A stretch of 7,374 bases of DNA from the NCBI GenBank assembly GCA_947071955.1, contig CAMTGL010000100.1:1-7374 (forward strand), written 5' to 3'. Positions 5,438 through 7,374 of this stretch are shown in pieces (position 1 is the stretch's first letter; every line of letters begins with the position of its first letter). The notes under the pieces are model-generated. The model made no database searches. It was given only the letters and a program-made list of their open reading frames with translations, and had not been told where the DNA came from. The position numbers and the translations under genes are program-made. The DNA comes from an uncultured Plesiomonas sp. (GTDB lineage: Bacteria > Pseudomonadota > Gammaproteobacteria > Enterobacterales > CAMTGL01).

Positions 5438-5881
5438 TTATGCGCCGTTTTGTCGGCTGTAAGGTGTTTGTTTTCCTTGTGCGTCAAACGCTAACACCAC
5501 ATAAGGATCTTTTTGATCGCCCTGTTCCATGCCTGGGCTACCAATAGGCATGGCCGGTGTGCTGATACCACTGATGGCTGGTTTTTCTTTGAGCATACGG
5601 CGCACATCGGCTGCCGGAACATGTCCTTCAACAGCGTAACCTTCAACAATGGCAGTGTGGCATGACATTAAATCGGGTGTGATGTTGTGCTGCATTTTGA
5701 GCTTGTACATCTCATTATCTTCCATCATCACGGTTTTAACGTTAAACCCTTCATTTTGCATGTGTTCTGCCCATTTAGAACAGCAACCACAATACGGGGA
5801 TTTATACATAGTCACATCGGTTGCTGCCCATGACGCGGCAGATGTTAACGCTAAAGTGACAGCAAAAAGGGCTCGTTTCAT
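5438..5881 (-). CDS. copG: CopG/DUF411 periplasmic copper-binding protein
   Basis: A complete 147-residue protein of the DUF411 family. Residues 1-19 (MKRALFAVTLALTSAASWA) form a signal peptide, placing it in the periplasm. The mature protein opens with VTMYKSPYCGCCSKW, whose CxCC cysteines (31, 33, 34) sit where a thioredoxin-like fold has its active site. Later come SCHTAIVEGYAVEGHVPA (Cys74 and His75 are further candidate ligands), DVRRMLKEKP, and ISGISTPAMPIGSPGME with conserved methionines. CopG of Pseudomonas and Vibrio cholerae belongs to this family, binds a cysteine-bridged copper cluster and supports copper tolerance; in V. cholerae it also sits beside copA. Here its ATG follows the copA stop by two bases and its AGGA site lies in the last copA codons, so translation is coupled. 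This pairs a periplasmic copper binder or redox protein with the exporter. The family and localisation are firm; the chemical role is inferred. Confidence 0.92.
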   Translation of the reverse strand: MKRALFAVTLALTSAASWAATDVTMYKSPYCGCCSKWAEHMQNEGFNVKTVMMEDNEMYKLKMQHNITPDLMSCHTAIVEGYAVEGHVPAADVRRMLKEKPAISGISTPAMPIGSPGMEQGDQKDPYVVLAFDAQGKQTPYSRQNGA

Positions 5882-5883
5882 GT

Positions 5884-7374
5884 TTATTCCTGTTGTGTTG
5901 TTGGGCTATTGCGCGGTGTGAAGCGCAATAACCGGTTGGCATTTGAGACCACCGTAATGGAGGAGAGCGCCATAGCTGCGCCGGCAACAATCGGGTTCAG
6001 TAATAGCCCGATAAAAGGGTATAAAATGCCTGCCGCGACGGGGATCCCAAGCGAGTTATACACGAATGCACCGAACAAGTTTTGCTTCATATTGCGCAAT
6101 ACTGCTCGTGATAGAGACATGGCATCGGCCACGCCGTGCAAACTGTGGCGCATCAGGGTCATGGCTGCGGTTTCAATGGCCACATCACTGCCGCTACCCA
6201 TGGCAATGCCGACATCTGCTTGAGCCAGCGCAGGGGCATCGTTGATACCATCACCAATCATGGCGACAACATTGCCTTGCTGTTGTAGACGGCGGATTTC
6301 AGCCGCTTTACCGTCTGGCAGTACACCGGCAACGACCTGATCAATTCCTGCTTCTTGGGCAATGGCTTGTGCGGTGAGTGGGTTGTCACCGGTTAGCATG
6401 ACCAGTGTAAAGCCGTCGGTACGCAGGCGTTGCAGGGCGCTGATACTGTCACTGCGTAGCGGATCTCGGATGGAAAATAGTGCCACCAGTTGTTGATCAC
6501 AAGCCAGCAACACCGGTGTTGCACCTTGTGCTGCCGCCAGTTCAAGCGGTTGTATGATGTGATCAACATCAATGTGTTGCTGTTGCATCAGCGCCAGATT
6601 ACCCAGCAACAGGGATTTACCGTTTACGGTGGCTTGTACGCCCAACCCGCGCAGGGTTTTGAACTCAGTTGCATCGGGTAGGGTCAGGCCGTCTGCTTTT
6701 TGCAAAATGGCCAGCGCCAGCGGATGGCTAGAGCCTTTTTCAAGCGCTGCTGCCCACTGTAAAACGTCTGTTTCAGTGTGGTTATTGAGTGCAGTAATGG
6801 CGGTGACAGTTGGCCGACCTTCGGTCAGTGTGCCGGTTTTATCAAAAACCAGTGTATTGACTTTGCTGGCCTGTTGCAGTGCATCTGCATCGCGGATGAG
6901 TACGCCAAACTCTGCTGCTCGACCGACTCCGGAGATGATGGACATCGGTGTTGCCAGACCCAGCGCGCAAGGACAGGCGATGATCAGTACAGTGGTGGTA
7001 ATTGAGAGGGCGTAGGCAATGTGGGGCTGTGGGCCGACAAAGAACCAAATAGCGCCGCTGATCAGGGCTATGGCGATAACAACCGGAACAAAGATTGCCG
7101 AAATTTTATCGGCTATCCGGCCGATTTGTGGTTTGCTGCTTTGAGCGCTGCGCACCAGATGGATGATCCGTGACAGCGTGGTCTGGCTGCCGACGGCGCG
7201 AGCAGTAAACAGTACGCTGCCATCTTGCACGACAGTACCGGCGGGTACGGTATCTGTAGCCTGTTTTTGCTGCGGGATCGCTTCGCCGGTCAGCATCGCT
7301 TGATCGAGCCAAGCATCGCCGCTGAGTACGGCCCCGTCAACAGGTACCCGGGCACCGGGTGTCAGGCGCAAGAT
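5884..7374 (-). CDS. copA: Copper-exporting P1B-type ATPase CopA (N-terminal part missing)
   Basis: The C-terminal 496 residues of an inner-membrane Cu+ pump that exports cytoplasmic copper to the periplasm using ATP. The frame is open to the window edge; the leucine (TTG) codon at 7371 is internal. Order of domains: end of the actuator domain with PGARVPVDG and the dephosphorylation motif TGE (29-31); two membrane helices, the second with the copper-binding CPC (134-136); the phosphorylation motif DKTGT (Asp178); the nucleotide-domain HP motif in GSSHPLA (His217) and GLG (243-245); MLTGDN (327-331) and GDGINDAP (374-381); then the last two helices with YN (439-440) and MALSS (468-472), the copper-specific signatures of subtype P1B-1. 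The sequence follows E. coli CopA closely, including the SSHP variant. The N-terminal metal-binding domains and any CueR-type promoter lie outside the window. It heads a unit with copG and probably ybaP. Confidence 0.97.
   Translation of the reverse strand: MLRLTPGARVPVDGAVLSGDAWLDQAMLTGEAIPQQKQATDTVPAGTVVQDGSVLFTARAVGSQTTLSRIIHLVRSAQSSKPQIGRIADKISAIFVPVVIAIALISGAIWFFVGPQPHIAYALSITTTVLIIACPCALGLATPMSIISGVGRAAEFGVLIRDADALQQASKVNTLVFDKTGTLTEGRPTVTAITALNNHTETDVLQWAAALEKGSSHPLALAILQKADGLTLPDATEFKTLRGLGVQATVNGKSLLLGNLALMQQQHIDVDHIIQPLELAAAQGATPVLLACDQQLVALFSIRDPLRSDSISALQRLRTDGFTLVMLTGDNPLTAQAIAQEAGIDQVVAGVLPDGKAAEIRRLQQQGNVVAMIGDGINDAPALAQADVGIAMGSGSDVAIETAAMTLMRHSLHGVADAMSLSRAVLRNMKQNLFGAFVYNSLGIPVAAGILYPFIGLLLNPIVAGAAMALSSITVVSNANRLLRFTPRNSPTTQQE
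5888..5891 (-). promoter_or_regulatory. copG ribosome-binding site inside the end of copA
   Basis: Minus-strand AGGA spans the last two copA codons (CAG GAA), six bases before the copG ATG, with the copA TAA between them. Ribosomes finishing copA would be placed to restart on copG, which indicates translational coupling. Confidence 0.75.

Noticed and set aside
5909..7015. Plus-strand frames of 63-147 codons opposite copA
   Set aside because: The copA frame is fully conserved through this stretch; the opposite frames are cysteine- and serine-rich shadows without domains.
7369..7371. TTG as a start codon for the copA fragment
   Set aside because: The frame stays open to the window edge and the residues on both sides align with the actuator domain of CopA, so this is an internal leucine and the gene is cut by the window.

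Overview
The window reads as ordinary chromosomal DNA of a gammaproteobacterium. The proteins resemble Escherichia coli, Vibrio and Aeromonas counterparts: PurT, CopA, YgjP and YbaP can be followed almost motif by motif against E. coli as I remember it, and a PurR-type operator is present. The fhs gene is absent from E. coli K-12, so an Aeromonadales- or Vibrio-like host is more likely than a classic enterobacterium; this placement is inference.

Layout: positions 1-330 hold the 3' end of a plus-strand PHP-family phosphatase gene (ycdX-like). Everything else is on the minus strand. Read in the direction of transcription (from high to low coordinates) it runs: copA (Cu+ exporting P1B-ATPase, entering from beyond the right edge), copG (DUF411 periplasmic copper protein), ybaP (TraB/GumN family), a strong terminator, a PurR-type promoter, purT (formate-dependent GAR transformylase), ygjP (M48-like metal hydrolase), then fhs (formate-tetrahydrofolate ligase), which converges on the phosphatase gene.

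How the genes work together: copA and copG are separated by 2 bases, and the ribosome-binding site of copG lies in the last codons of copA, so they form a translationally coupled copper-export and periplasmic copper-handling unit. ybaP follows 145 bases later and precedes a clear intrinsic terminator (4331-4360), so it probably belongs to the same transcription unit; the copA-ybaP neighbourhood also occurs in E. coli. purT starts a new unit whose promoter has a PurR-like 16-mer filling the spacer between the -35 and -10 boxes. purT and fhs both use ATP to activate formate, one directly for purine synthesis and the other to charge the folate pool, so this stretch carries two formate-assimilation routes with ygjP between them.

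I see no mobile element, CRISPR array, tRNA, rRNA or phage signature, and no evidence for a wholly new system. The points most worth a second look are the copA-copG-ybaP module, the PurR promoter architecture, the fhs/purT co-location and several unexplained repeats and hairpins in the intergenic gaps.
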